Shown: positions 8,316 through 16,652, counted from the stretch's first letter. The stretch: DNA of 30,812 nucleotides from Oceanospirillum sp048268485 (GCA_048268485.1 JBLWVL010000035.1:1-30812), one strand, 5' to 3'. The notes: generated from the letters alone by a model not told the origin. Numbers and translations: made by a program.

Positions 8316-8357
8316 AAAACCATTCTGGCCCGATTTTAAAAGGGCCAGTGGTTTTTT
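8316..8357. terminator. Bidirectional terminator between convergent genes
   Basis: CTGGCCC (8325-8331) pairs with GGGCCAG (8342-8348), extended by AAAACCA/TGGTTTT across a small internal mismatch, with T to 8357. It lies between the DUF4442 gene and the ABC ATPase gene, which ends at 8406 on the other strand. Confidence 0.8.
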
Positions 8358-8384
8358 ATGCAATCCAGTGGTTTTCCATGCAAT
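8345..8384. repeat. Tandem 20-bp near-duplicate
   Basis: CCAGTGGTTTTTTATGCAAT (8345-8364) is followed directly by a second copy (8365-8384) that differs at two bases. The first copy includes the descending arm of the terminator; the second has no matching ascending arm. Confidence 0.75.
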
Positions 8385-8405
8385 GCAATATAGTATCTGG
8401 AGATA

Positions 8406-9497
8406 TTAACTGGCTTCAGCCAAAGCTGCAGGTGTTTCATGGGTATCAGCATCTGGCTGAGGGAACAGGATCAGGTGATCTGCTTTTACTTCCAGGTGTA
8501 CACTATCACCGATATTGAATTCTGCATGGCTGTTGAACATAGATTCAACAACCTGCCCTGACGCCAGCCTGAGGCGATAAAGGGTTGCTGAGCCGGTAAA
8601 GGTAAACTGCTCAACAGTCGCTGTGATGGGGCCCTGTGGGTTATATACGATATCATCGGGGCGCAGCAGGACATCCACCGGGGTGCCATCTTTCCATGGG
8701 TAGGCTCGGTTTCCTTCTATCAGGCCCACTTCAGTTTCTACATTACAATGATTCTGCAGGGTGCCGGGAATAAAGTACCCCTGCCCAACAAAGTTTGCTA
8801 CAAAACGGTTTTGGGGCTCGTGATACAGGTTGTAGGGGGTATCCCACTGCTGCAGGCGTCCCTGATTCAGTACGCCAACGTAATCAGCCATAGCAAAAGC
8901 TTCTGTTTGGTCGTGAGTGACCAGAATACCGCTGATATTCAGGCTTTTCAGAATACGGCGCACCTCAAGGCCCAGGTGTTTGCGCAGTTCAAAATCCAGA
9001 TTCGAGAAAGGCTCGTCCAGCAGGATTATTTGCGGTCGAGGGGCTAAGGCTCGTGCAAGGGCAACGCGTTGCTGCTGGCCCCCTGATAGCTCATGGGGGT
9101 AGCGGTGGCCGAGATCACTCATGTTAACCAGATCCAGCATTTCACAAACCCGCTCACTACGCTCTTTATCGCTGAACTTTCTAAGACCAAAGGCCACATT
9201 TTCTGCGAGTGTGAGGTGAGGGAAGAGAGCGTAGTCCTGAAAAACCATGCCGATGCGTCGTTCCTCTGGCTGTACCATAAGGTTAGGCGCTGAGATCGTT
9301 TCGCCATTCAGGCTGATTGAGCCTGTATAAACCGGGTCGAAACCGGCGATGGTTCTGAGTAGTGTGGTTTTACCGCAACCACTGGGGCCAAGAAGGCAGC
9401 AGATATCCCCTTGATTCAGGGTAAAACTAATCTCTTGGGTAATCACCAGTTGGTCGTAGCGACATTCAATATTATCGACCTGAAGCAGAGTGCTCAT
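8406..9497 (-). CDS. FbpC-like ABC transporter ATP-binding protein
   Basis: A 363-residue ATPase of the iron(III)/spermidine/sulfate importer class. Walker A GPSGCGKTT (37-45), Q-loop MVFQDYALFPHLTL, signature LSGGQQQRV, Walker B ILLDEPFSNLD and the H-loop THDQTEAFAMAD are all intact. A C-terminal TOBE-like regulatory domain (about 280-350) follows. The Q-loop and spacing are most like FbpC, but PotA- or CysA-type substrates cannot be excluded. AAGGA 7 bp before the ATG at 9497 supports this start over a longer one at 9560 that would enter the argF terminator. No permease or binding-protein gene is adjacent. Confidence 0.88.
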   Translation of the reverse strand: MSTLLQVDNIECRYDQLVITQEISFTLNQGDICCLLGPSGCGKTTLLRTIAGFDPVYTGSISLNGETISAPNLMVQPEERRIGMVFQDYALFPHLTLAENVAFGLRKFSDKERSERVCEMLDLVNMSDLGHRYPHELSGGQQQRVALARALAPRPQIILLDEPFSNLDFELRKHLGLEVRRILKSLNISGILVTHDQTEAFAMADYVGVLNQGRLQQWDTPYNLYHEPQNRFVANFVGQGYFIPGTLQNHCNVETEVGLIEGNRAYPWKDGTPVDVLLRPDDIVYNPQGPITATVEQFTFTGSATLYRLRLASGQVVESMFNSHAEFNIGDSVHLEVKADHLILFPQPDADTHETPAALAEAS

Positions 9498-9563
9498 TAA
9501 GAGGTCCTTACAGAGTGCGGTGGCAGGTGCAGGGTCAGATCTGGCTGATAAACTCTGCAAACG

Positions 9564-9595
9564 AAAAAGCCCGAAAGCATGCTCCCGGGCTTTTT
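9564..9595. terminator. argF terminator
   Basis: AAAAAGCCCG (9564-9573) pairs with CGGGCTTTTT (9586-9595), with an inner GCATGC. It lies 26 bp past the argF stop on the minus strand and separates argF from the ABC ATPase gene. Confidence 0.85.
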
Positions 9596-9620
9596 TAATC
9601 TACCGTGCAAAAAAAGCTAA

Positions 9621-10541
9621 TTAAGAGTTATTCTCAATTTTGCCCAGAATCAGGAATTCTAGCAAGGCTTTCTGTGCATGAAGACGGTTTCCAGCCTCTT
9701 GCCATATTACAGCGCGAGGGTCATCCATCAGCCCGGCACTAACCTCCTCTCCGCGGTGAGCAGGCAAGCAATGCATAAAGAGAGCTTCCTTGTCGGCCAG
9801 ATCCATCATCTCAGTGGTAACCTGGTAGCCTTCAAAGGCTTTTTCACGGGCTTTCTGTTCGTCTTCCTGGCCCATGGAGGCCCAGACGTCCGTGACAACC
9901 AGGTGTGAATCAGCAACGGCCTCTTCAGGTTTTCGGAAGATCTGAATACGATCTTCATTGGCTGCCAATAGTTCAGGCAGTGGCTCGAAGCCTTCCGGGC
10001 AGGCAATATTCAACTGGAAGTCGAACTGACGGGCGGCGTTGATATAGGAGTTGCACATATTGTTACCATCACCAACCCAGGTCACTGTTTTACCCTGAAT
10101 ACTGCCGCGTTGCTCTACATAGGTCTGAACATCTGCAAGTAACTGGCATGGGTGGTAGTCGTCCGTCAGGGCATTAATGACAGGTACGCTGGAATACTCT
10201 GCAAAGCGTTCAACCACGGCATGATCAAAGGTACGGATCATAACCGCATCAACCATTTCAGATAACACCCGGGCGCTGTCTTCAACCGGTTCGCCGCGAC
10301 CAAGCTGTGTATCCCGCGGTGACAGAAAAATGGCACTGCCACCGAACTGGGTCATACCGGCTTCGAAAGAGACTCGGGTTCGGGTGGACGATTTTTCAAA
10401 AATCATACCCAGGACTTTATTTTTCAGCGGTTCGTAGATCTCACCGGCCTTAAGGCCTTTTTTGATGGTGATTGCCCGCTCAATAACATAATTGAGTTCT
10501 TCCGGAGACAGATCCAGCAGGGTTAAAAAGTGTCTTGCCAT
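9621..10541 (-). CDS. argF: Ornithine carbamoyltransferase, anabolic
   Basis: A 306-residue enzyme that makes citrulline from ornithine and carbamoyl phosphate in arginine synthesis. Carbamoyl-phosphate binding STRTR lies at 52-56, HPCQ is in DDYHPCQLLADV, and the ornithine-binding HCLP is in FMHCLPAHRGEEV. The start MARHFLTLL matches the usual family N-terminus; an in-frame TTG at 10556 would add five residues. The gene is followed by its own terminator. Its partner argG lies about 4 kb away and acts at the next step. A long 455-bp region with no gene precedes it. Confidence 0.95.
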   Translation of the reverse strand: MARHFLTLLDLSPEELNYVIERAITIKKGLKAGEIYEPLKNKVLGMIFEKSSTRTRVSFEAGMTQFGGSAIFLSPRDTQLGRGEPVEDSARVLSEMVDAVMIRTFDHAVVERFAEYSSVPVINALTDDYHPCQLLADVQTYVEQRGSIQGKTVTWVGDGNNMCNSYINAARQFDFQLNIACPEGFEPLPELLAANEDRIQIFRKPEEAVADSHLVVTDVWASMGQEDEQKAREKAFEGYQVTTEMMDLADKEALFMHCLPAHRGEEVSAGLMDDPRAVIWQEAGNRLHAQKALLEFLILGKIENNS

Positions 10542-10764
10542 TTTCACGAATTCCAATAAGGGTTCACGGCTGTCCTGTTATGGGGTGACAACCTGATAAT
10601 CAGTTTTAGTTTGTATATTTGCAGATCGGAGGCATTGGCACGAAGCCAGCACTGGCCGCCGGATGCTTATCATCTTCATTGTCACGCGTAAGCGGTATTC
10701 CGGGATCTGGTGAACTGCCTGTCGTAGGGCTGCAGCCAGAGTCTGAAAACAGCAGCCCCAAAAC

Positions 10765-10790
10765 AGAAAACGGCAGCGAATTGCTGCCGG
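10765..10790 (-). terminator. Terminator-like hairpin in the argF leader
   Basis: CGGCAGC (10771-10777) pairs with GCTGCCG (10783-10789) around GAATT. Read on the minus strand, the stem is followed by GTTTTCTGTTTT. It would lie about 230 bp before argF, so it could be an attenuator or the end of a short upstream transcript. Confidence 0.4.
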
Positions 10791-10934
10791 TAAAATAATC
10801 AGGAGAGTAAAGCTAAAGGCAAAATTTGTCGCTGTCAATAAAGTCGCATTTTAAAAAAACGATTGCGCTCAAAAATAAAGCCTCTGTGACTTGAATATCA
10901 CCTGTTGAGGCTGCATTTTTAGATGAAGCACTGT

Positions 10935-10959
10935 AAAATTGACCGTATTAGTCGGTTAA
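10935..10959. promoter_or_regulatory. IscR type-1-like site upstream of grxD
   Basis: The core GACCGTATTAGTC (10941-10953) matches the IscR type-1 core GACTRwwwYAGTC at all but one position. Across the 25-bp consensus I count 20 matches. It overlaps a -35-like TTGACC (10939-10944), which is a repressing position. IscR is the Fe-S cluster-sensing repressor; control of a monothiol glutaredoxin by it would make sense. The consensus is from memory and no search was run. Confidence 0.45.
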
Positions 10960-10996
10960 TACCGTAAATGCTTTTCCCTGTATTAAAGGAACGCAC

Positions 10997-11317
10997 ATGA
11001 GTAGCACGCTAGATACTATTAAAGATCAGATTTCTAACAACCCTATTCTGCTTTACATGAAGGGTAATCCTCAGATGCCGCAGTGTGGTTTTTCCTCGCA
11101 GGCGGTTCAGGCTCTGATGGCTTGTGAAGAAAAGTTCGCGTTTGTTAATATTTTGGATAATCCGGATATTCGCGCAGAACTGCCTAAGTATGCCAATTGG
11201 CCGACTTTCCCTCAGCTTTGGGTTAACGGCGAGCTGGTTGGTGGCTGCGACATCATTATTGAGATGTATCAGTCTGGTGAGCTGAAAACACTGGTTTCTG
11301 AGGCCGCTGCTTCCTGA
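10997..11317 (+). CDS. grxD: Monothiol glutaredoxin (Grx4 type)
   Basis: A 106-residue CGFS-type glutaredoxin. Such proteins bind a [2Fe-2S] cluster with glutathione and deliver Fe-S clusters, often with BolA. The active-site CGFS is at 30-33 after MKGNPQMPQ, the WPTFPQLWVNGE cis-proline region follows, and GGCDI is near residue 82. AAAGGA lies 7 bp before the ATG. It has its own terminator, so it is monocistronic. The upstream IscR-like site fits a role in Fe-S homeostasis. Confidence 0.95.
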   Translation: MSSTLDTIKDQISNNPILLYMKGNPQMPQCGFSSQAVQALMACEEKFAFVNILDNPDIRAELPKYANWPTFPQLWVNGELVGGCDIIIEMYQSGELKTLVSEAAAS

Positions 11318-11397
11318 TTGTATTTTTGTGATAGGGGTGAAGTCTGTACTTGAATACCAGGCTTTTGCCTATATCTCAGATTGGGAAATATTTTTTT

Positions 11398-11430
11398 AAT
11401 TCTGGCACTGTTCGGTGTCAGAATTTTTTT
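11398..11430 (+). terminator. grxD terminator
   Basis: An 11-bp stem (11398-11408 with 11415-11425, one G-T pair) around a TGTTCG loop, followed by T to 11430. Confidence 0.9.
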
Positions 11431-11475
11431 ATGGTTAGACTTTGTCATTAAATAACCCAACATTGGAGAATTAGA

Positions 11476-12078
11476 ATGGGCGTATTGGTTGGAAAAAAAG
11501 CTCCTGACTTTACTGCTGCTGCGGTACTGGGCAATGGTGAAATCGTTGATAACTACAATCTGACAGAAGCACTGAAAGGCAAATTTGGTCTGGTTTTCTT
11601 TTACCCACTGGATTTCACTTTTGTTTGCCCATCGGAGTTAATCGCGCTGGATCACCGTATGGATGAGTTTAAGGCTCGTGGTGTTGAAGTGGTGGCTGTT
11701 TCTATCGATTCTCAGTTCACGCACAATGCATGGCGTAATACTGCTATCAATGATGGCGGTATTGGCCCGGTTAAATACACCATGGTGGCTGATGTTAAAC
11801 ATGAAATCTGCCAGGCGTATGATGTTGAAGCAGAAGGTGGTGTTGCATTCCGTGGTGCTTTCCTGATCGATCAGGAAGGTAATGTGCGCTCTCAGATCGT
11901 TAACGATCTGCCGCTGGGCCGTAACATGGATGAACTGATCCGCTTGGTTGATGCCCTGCAGTTCCACGAAGAGCACGGCGAAGTTTGCCCTGCAGGCTGG
12001 AACAAAGGTGATAAAGGTATGACGGCATCTCCTGAAGGTGTTGCTTCTTACCTGTCTGGCGAAGCAGACAAGCTGTAA
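11476..12078 (+). CDS. Typical 2-Cys peroxiredoxin
   Basis: A 200-residue AhpC/TSA-family peroxidase that reduces hydrogen peroxide and organic hydroperoxides, normally recycled by thioredoxin. Peroxidatic Cys51 is in FTFVCPSEL, and resolving Cys171 is in GEVCPAGW. A GGIG motif (94-97) is present, but the C-terminal YF helix motif is replaced by SYLSGEADKL. It may therefore be less prone to over-oxidation than eukaryote-type sensitive enzymes. GGAG lies 7 bp before the ATG. The flanking terminators make it a single-gene unit. In P. aeruginosa the matching position holds PA3529. Confidence 0.93.
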   Translation: MGVLVGKKAPDFTAAAVLGNGEIVDNYNLTEALKGKFGLVFFYPLDFTFVCPSELIALDHRMDEFKARGVEVVAVSIDSQFTHNAWRNTAINDGGIGPVKYTMVADVKHEICQAYDVEAEGGVAFRGAFLIDQEGNVRSQIVNDLPLGRNMDELIRLVDALQFHEEHGEVCPAGWNKGDKGMTASPEGVASYLSGEADKL

Positions 12079-12136
12079 CTTTCTTTTGGAAGTTGCTGTC
12101 GATGGTCCTTGAGTCTGCTCAGGGCCCATCAACAAC

Positions 12137-12168
12137 AAAGCCCTGATAGCATGCTATCAGGGCTTTTT
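12137..12168. terminator. Bidirectional terminator, peroxiredoxin / rnt
   Basis: A perfect 14-bp stem (12137-12150 with 12153-12166) with A and T flanks between convergent genes. Confidence 0.92.
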
Positions 12169-12190
12169 GTGTCTGGGAGACTAAAGGTTT

Positions 12191-12877
12191 TTAGTCCCTC
12201 AGGCGATGCTGCTCTTCAGCCGCAAGTTCCCAACCGCCCAGCTCTTTCCAGCGATTTACAATAGAGCAAAACAGTTCAGCGGTTTTTTCTGTATCGTAAC
12301 GGGCAGAATGAGCCTGGCTGTTATCAAAGTTGATTCCCGCAACCTTGCAGGCTTTCGCCAGAACCGTCTGACCATAAGCCAGACCGGACAGCGAAGCCGT
12401 ATCGAAACTGGAGAACGGGTGGAAAGGGTTGCGTTTAATGCCGCTGCGCTCGACAGCTGCGTTGACGAATCCCTGATCAAAGCTGGCGTTATGGCCTACG
12501 AGTACGGCCCGGGTGCAATCAAACTCTTTTAATGCTTTGCGAACTGGCTTGAAGATGTCCCCCAAGGCCTGTTGTTCGCTTTTTGCCATACTTTTGCGAA
12601 TTGGATTCTCAAGGTCAATCTTGGTGAAATCCAGCGCCGCCTGCTCAATATTAGCTCCTTCAAAAGGCTCAACATGGCAGGAGTAGGTGTTGTAGGGGTG
12701 CAGGTAGCCGTCTTCATCCATCATTAATGTAACGGCTGCGATCTCCAGCAGGGCATCGGTTTTGGCATTGAAACCTGCAGTTTCAACATCAACCACGACA
12801 GGTAAAAAGCCCCGGAAGCGGTAGGCCATAGGATGTTTGTCGCCAAAATGCTCTGCGTCAGATGTGAAAGAATCCAA
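12191..12877 (-). CDS. rnt: Ribonuclease T
   Basis: A 228-residue DEDDh exoribonuclease that trims the 3' ends of tRNA and other stable RNAs. Motifs are DVETAGFNAKTDALLEI (ExoI), GHNASFDQGF (ExoII) and HSARYDTEKTAELF (ExoIII), plus RNPFHPFSSFDTA, all as in E. coli RNase T. GGGAG 9 bp upstream points to a TTG start at 12877; another TTG at 12898 and an ATG at 12829 are possible. The N-terminus is 20 or so residues and not conserved. It is divergent from motY, an arrangement also found in Pseudomonas. Confidence 0.93.
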   Translation of the reverse strand: MDSFTSDAEHFGDKHPMAYRFRGFLPVVVDVETAGFNAKTDALLEIAAVTLMMDEDGYLHPYNTYSCHVEPFEGANIEQAALDFTKIDLENPIRKSMAKSEQQALGDIFKPVRKALKEFDCTRAVLVGHNASFDQGFVNAAVERSGIKRNPFHPFSSFDTASLSGLAYGQTVLAKACKVAGINFDNSQAHSARYDTEKTAELFCSIVNRWKELGGWELAAEEQHRLRD

Positions 12878-13026
12878 GACCCTTTGCTCCCTAGTCAAAT
12901 TTGGTCAAAAGTTACAATTAAACAAATGGTAACTGATTCATACCGTCAGATATAGGCTAAAGTTTTGAGTTTACAGGCCGATGAGGGCAAAATGAGAGTT
13001 CTTAAAAATCAAGGAGATTGCAACTG

Positions 13027-13986
13027 ATGCCGCTTACTCGGTCATTGGCAAAAACGTCAAGGGGAATACACTGGTTGGCCATCGCGTCGGTTCTTTTGCT
13101 GCCGTCTGTTGTTATGGCTGCAGAATATGGTGCCGGCATCGGTGACAGTGAGTGGTATGCGACAGAGCCCTCTCCTTTGTATTGTGAGTTGACTCACCCG
13201 ATTCCTGAAATGGGAACGGCCCGGTTTACCCATCGCTCCGGTGAAGATCTTAAGTTTTTTCTTGAGCCATTAGGACAGCCTTTGCGTAAAGGTCGTGCAG
13301 ACCTGATGGCGCTGGCACCGGATTGGAAGGCGGGAGAGGCGCCTCTTGATCTGGGTACAGTGACAGTGGGAGAAGGCGAAGATGGTGTCCGTATAGATTC
13401 ACCGCAGGCACACCTGATGATTGAGTCCCTCAATCGTGGCATGAACCCAACCTTTATGCAGACGCCCAAAGATAACCGTTACGCCCCGGTTCGTGGTCAA
13501 CTGAGTGCCCTGAACTTTAAACCGGCATACTTTGATTATATCGCCTGCCGGGGTGAGCTGCTGCCGGTGAACTTTGATCAGATTGCGCGCTCAGCAATTA
13601 ACTTTCCCGGCGGTGGTTTTGATATTACTGCGGATGATAAAGAGATGCTGAGTCTTATTGTGCGATATATTAAAGCTGATCCGTCCGTTAAGTATGTCTT
13701 CCTGGATGGCCATTCTGATAGTTATGGTTCTCGTCGTGATAATCGCAAGCTATCCAAACAACGTACAGATACGGTGCTGAATTACCTGCTTAACGTAGGG
13801 CTTGATGAAACCATGGTCACCGCCCGTTATCATGGTGAGCGTTATCCGATTGTGCCAAATACGACCAAAGCAAACCGTGCGAAAAACCGTCGTGTGACTA
13901 TTCGCCTGGAGCGTGAAGGTCTGGCGCCGGGTGATCCGAACGCCCGACCAGAATATAGCGGTGAGTTTGACGGTGAGTTGCAGTAA
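13027..13986 (+). CDS. motY: MotY-like flagellar motor protein
   Basis: A 319-residue secreted protein with signal peptide (cleavage near LLPSVVMA-AEYG), an N-terminal MotY domain (CELTHPIPEMGTARF near the start), and a C-terminal OmpA peptidoglycan-binding domain (about 205-300, with FLDGHSDSYGSRRDNRKLS and NRAKNRRV). MotY forms the T ring around polar flagellar basal bodies and helps anchor stators in Vibrio and Pseudomonas. AAGGAG 10 bp upstream favours the ATG at 13027. The tail after the OmpA domain is acidic and Pro/Gly-rich. No other flagellar gene is in the window. Confidence 0.88.
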   Translation: MPLTRSLAKTSRGIHWLAIASVLLLPSVVMAAEYGAGIGDSEWYATEPSPLYCELTHPIPEMGTARFTHRSGEDLKFFLEPLGQPLRKGRADLMALAPDWKAGEAPLDLGTVTVGEGEDGVRIDSPQAHLMIESLNRGMNPTFMQTPKDNRYAPVRGQLSALNFKPAYFDYIACRGELLPVNFDQIARSAINFPGGGFDITADDKEMLSLIVRYIKADPSVKYVFLDGHSDSYGSRRDNRKLSKQRTDTVLNYLLNVGLDETMVTARYHGERYPIVPNTTKANRAKNRRVTIRLEREGLAPGDPNARPEYSGEFDGELQ

Positions 13987-14076
13987 AGCAGGAGCCTGAT
14001 TGGTGGGAGTCTGATTCGCCCTGTGAGTGTTTTGGGTGTCTTTTTTTCTCAAATCGTAACTTTCCTGTAAGTCGTA

Positions 14077-14082
14077 TATAAT
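14077..14082 (+). promoter_or_regulatory. argG: Candidate -10 box of argG
   Basis: TATAAT at 14077-14082 lies about 150 bp before argG. No good -35 is present at the right spacing, so an activator or a different start cannot be excluded. Confidence 0.35.
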
Positions 14083-14120
14083 GTTGCGCAAGAATTTCCT
14101 TCAGGCAGATGATCCCCCTG

Positions 14121-14145
14121 AACGGCTATCCATGAGGTAGCCGTT
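14121..14145 (+). other. Hairpin in the argG leader
   Basis: AACGGCTA (14121-14128) pairs with TAGCCGTT (14138-14145), with an inner CC/GG and an ATGA loop. The region after it (TATCGTTGTTTTCC) is only partly T-rich, so it could be a weak attenuator or a stabilising leader structure. Confidence 0.35.
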
Positions 14146-14228
14146 TATCGTTGTTTTCCGGATTAATCTCCAAGAATATTTTAGGGTCAGAGAGGTCTCT
14201 GGCCATTTTAGTCAGCGTGGAGCATCCA

Positions 14229-15449
14229 ATGTCAGACATTAAAAAAGTAGTACTGGCCTATTCTGGTGGCCTGGATACTTCTGTAATCGTGCGCTGGTTA
14301 CAGGACGAATATAACGCCGAAGTAGTGACCTTTACTGCTGACCTGGGTCAGGGTGAAGAAGTAGAGCCGGCACGAGCCAAAGCAGAAGCTCTGGGCGTGA
14401 AAGAGATCTACATTGAAGATGTACGTGAAGAGTATGTGCGTGATTTCGTATTCCCTATGTTCCGTGCGAATACCATCTATGAAGGTGAATACCTGCTGGG
14501 TACTTCCATCGCCCGCCCTCTGATCGCCAAACGCCTGGTTGAGATCGCTAACGAAACCGGTGCGGATGCGATTGCTCACGGTGCAACGGGTAAAGGTAAT
14601 GACCAGGTACGTTTCGAAATGGGTGCTTATGCTCTGAAACCGGGTGTTAAAGTGATTGCACCTTGGCGTGAATGGGACCTGACCTCCCGCGATACTCTGA
14701 TGAAATACTGTGAAGATCGTAATATCCCGGTTGATTTCTCCTCCGGTAAGAAAAAATCGCCTTACTCTATGGATGCTAATCTGCTGCATATCTCTTATGA
14801 GGGTGGCATTCTGGAAGATCCAATGGCGGAGCCGGAAGAAGATATGTGGCGCTGGTCTGTGAGCCCTGAGCGTGCTCCTGATGAAGCAACGTATCTGGAT
14901 CTGCAGTTCAAAAAAGGCGACATCGTTGCTATCAATGGTGAAGAGATGACCCCTGCTACCGTACTGACCTACCTGAACAAGGTAGCCGGTGACAACGGTA
15001 TTGGTCGTGTGGATATCGTAGAAAACCGTTACGTGGGTATGAAAGCCCGTGGTTGCTACGAAACTCCGGGGGGCACTGTGATCCTGAAGGCGCACCGTGC
15101 GATCGAATCCATCACTCTGGATCGTGAAGCGGCACACCTGAAAGACAGTATCATGCCGAAGTACGCTGAGCTGATCTATAACGGTTACTGGTGGAGTGCA
15201 GAACGTAAGATGCTGCAGACCATGATCGATGAGTCTCAGGAGTTTGTGAACGGTGTGGTTCGGGTGAAACTGTACAAAGGTAACGTGATTGTTGTGGGTC
15301 GTCAGTCTGAGGATAGCCTGTACGATGACAATATCGTCACCTTCGAAGACGATGCTGGTGCTTACGACCAGAAAGATGCGGAAGGCTTTATCAAGCTGAA
15401 CGCTCTGCGTATGCGTATTGCTGCACAGAAAGGCCGTAGCCAGCTGTAA
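14229..15449 (+). CDS. argG: Argininosuccinate synthase
   Basis: A 406-residue ATP-dependent ligase joining citrulline and aspartate to argininosuccinate, one step after ArgF. The PP-loop AYSGGLDTSV is at residues 10-19; TSIARPLIAKRLVEIA, AHGATGKGNDQVRFE and CYETPGGT are typical of the family. GGAG 6 bp before the ATG at 14229 and the family N-terminus (SDIKKVVLAYSGG) set the start. Codon use is strongly biased towards preferred codons, suggesting high expression. A roughly 240-bp leader with a hairpin precedes it. Confidence 0.97.
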   Translation: MSDIKKVVLAYSGGLDTSVIVRWLQDEYNAEVVTFTADLGQGEEVEPARAKAEALGVKEIYIEDVREEYVRDFVFPMFRANTIYEGEYLLGTSIARPLIAKRLVEIANETGADAIAHGATGKGNDQVRFEMGAYALKPGVKVIAPWREWDLTSRDTLMKYCEDRNIPVDFSSGKKKSPYSMDANLLHISYEGGILEDPMAEPEEDMWRWSVSPERAPDEATYLDLQFKKGDIVAINGEEMTPATVLTYLNKVAGDNGIGRVDIVENRYVGMKARGCYETPGGTVILKAHRAIESITLDREAAHLKDSIMPKYAELIYNGYWWSAERKMLQTMIDESQEFVNGVVRVKLYKGNVIVVGRQSEDSLYDDNIVTFEDDAGAYDQKDAEGFIKLNALRMRIAAQKGRSQL

Positions 15450-15495
15450 GCTGTCTGCGCCTTGTGTCGGGGATTGCTTTGGCTTTGTCCGACAC

Positions 15496-15537
15496 AAAAA
15501 AACCGCCGCTGTCGAAAAGATAGCGGCGGTTTTTTTA
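15496..15537. terminator. Bidirectional terminator, argG / metallo-hydrolase
   Basis: AACCGCCGCT (15501-15510) pairs with AGCGGCGGTT (15522-15531) with A and T extensions and a GAAAA loop, between convergent genes. Confidence 0.92.
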
Positions 15538-15598
15538 TGCTTGTCTGAATCTGTCTGGTCGTTTCAGATGCCGGATATTGATAGGTGCTCTTCGGGGC

Positions 15599-16462
15599 TT
15601 ACTTAAACTGATTCAACGGCAGTTTCAGATAAGACACACCGTTGTTCTCGGCATCCGGCAGTTCACCGGCACGGATGTTAATCTGAATAGATGGCAGGAT
15701 CAGGTTTGGCATCTCCAGGGTGGCATCACGGGTTGAGCGCATTTCAACGAAGTCAGCTTTACTGGCACCCTTGCCCACATGAATATTGCTCTCTTTCTGC
15801 TCCACAACGGTACACACATGACGGATTTCACGACCTTGTGGCGGATAGTCATGGCACATATACAGCTCAGTATCGTCCGGATAACTCAGTAGCGTATGGA
15901 TGGAGTCATACAGGGTTTCGGCATCTCCTCCGGGAAAATCACAGCGGGCAGTGCCCACATCCGGCATAAACAGGGTATCGCCCACAAACAGCTTTCCGGC
16001 AATATCATAGGTGACACAGGCTGGCGTATGCCCCGGAGTGTGCAGTACTTTGGCATCCAGATCACCGATCTTAAACTGACTGCCGGCAACCATCAGGTCA
16101 TCAAAGTGATGACCGTCGGTGACAAACTCATCACCGTAATTAAAGACTTTTTTGAAGACGCCCTGGACCAGAGTGATGTGTTCGCCGATGGCGATTTTGC
16201 CACCCAGTTGTGCCTGAATATGCTTGGCTCCGCTGATATGGTCTGCATGGGCGTGGGTTTCCAGAATCCATTGAGGTGTCAGCTTGTGGTCGTTAACCCA
16301 CTGGATCACCTTATCAGCGGACTCTGTACTGGTGCTGCCGGATTTATAATCAAAATCCAGTACCGGGTCGATAACAGCACACAGGGAGCTCTTGCCATCG
16401 TGCACCACATAGGTAAAGGTTGAGGTTGCTTCATGGAAGAAAGCTTTAATTTGAGCGTTCAT
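15599..16462 (-). CDS. Persulfide dioxygenase-like MBL-fold hydrolase (Blh/ETHE1 group)
   Basis: A 287-residue metallo-beta-lactamase-fold protein. The metal motif is THAHADH (69-75), with further ligands at His144 (HTPGHTPACV) and Asp161 (FVGDTLF), and CHDY near residue 206. It resembles the Blh proteins of the BigR operon in Xylella and Agrobacterium, which oxidise glutathione persulfide to sulfite. No rhodanese domain is fused. AAGGAG 7 bp before the ATG at 16462 sets the start. It is divergent from a SulP transporter across 190 bp, consistent with a joint role in sulfur oxidation and anion movement. Confidence 0.82.
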   Translation of the reverse strand: MNAQIKAFFHEATSTFTYVVHDGKSSLCAVIDPVLDFDYKSGSTSTESADKVIQWVNDHKLTPQWILETHAHADHISGAKHIQAQLGGKIAIGEHITLVQGVFKKVFNYGDEFVTDGHHFDDLMVAGSQFKIGDLDAKVLHTPGHTPACVTYDIAGKLFVGDTLFMPDVGTARCDFPGGDAETLYDSIHTLLSYPDDTELYMCHDYPPQGREIRHVCTVVEQKESNIHVGKGASKADFVEMRSTRDATLEMPNLILPSIQINIRAGELPDAENNGVSYLKLPLNQFK

Positions 16463-16589
16463 CTGGTATCTCCTTTTAGCAGCCAGCAGATGCGGATTAG
16501 GCCGTGAGCTATTACCGTTGAATTCTCTGCTTTGGCTCAGCCTGTTCGTTGGCACCGGGATTGATTGAGTGTCATTGGCTCGATTTGAT

Positions 16590-16628
16590 GGAATATTAGC
16601 ATGTAATCATTTACAATAACAATATTCC
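16590..16628. promoter_or_regulatory. Nested inverted repeats in the Blh/SulP divergent promoter
   Basis: GGAATATT (16590-16597) faces AATATTCC (16621-16628). Inside them lies TGTAATCATTTACA (16602-16615), itself an inverted repeat. A symmetric AT-rich operator between divergent sulfur genes would suit an ArsR-family repressor such as BigR, but no regulator gene is present nearby and the site identity is inferred. Confidence 0.45.
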
Positions 16629-16652
16629 AAAAAGTTTTAACGGCAGTGATTT

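Larger units (their letters stand above)
10542..10996. other. Long non-coding spacer between argF and grxD
   Basis: This 455-bp divergent spacer has no convincing gene. It contains a terminator-like hairpin on the minus strand (10771-10789) and an IscR-like site in front of grxD (10935-10959). A Pseudomonas ArgR-like half-site pattern TGTCGC-N8-AA occurs at 10827-10842. I found no E. coli-type ARG box. Confidence 0.6.

Noticed and set aside
14298..15497. A 399-codon open frame antisense to argG.
   Set aside because: It mirrors the strong codon bias of argG, has no family likeness, and covers the argG terminator; it is a shadow.
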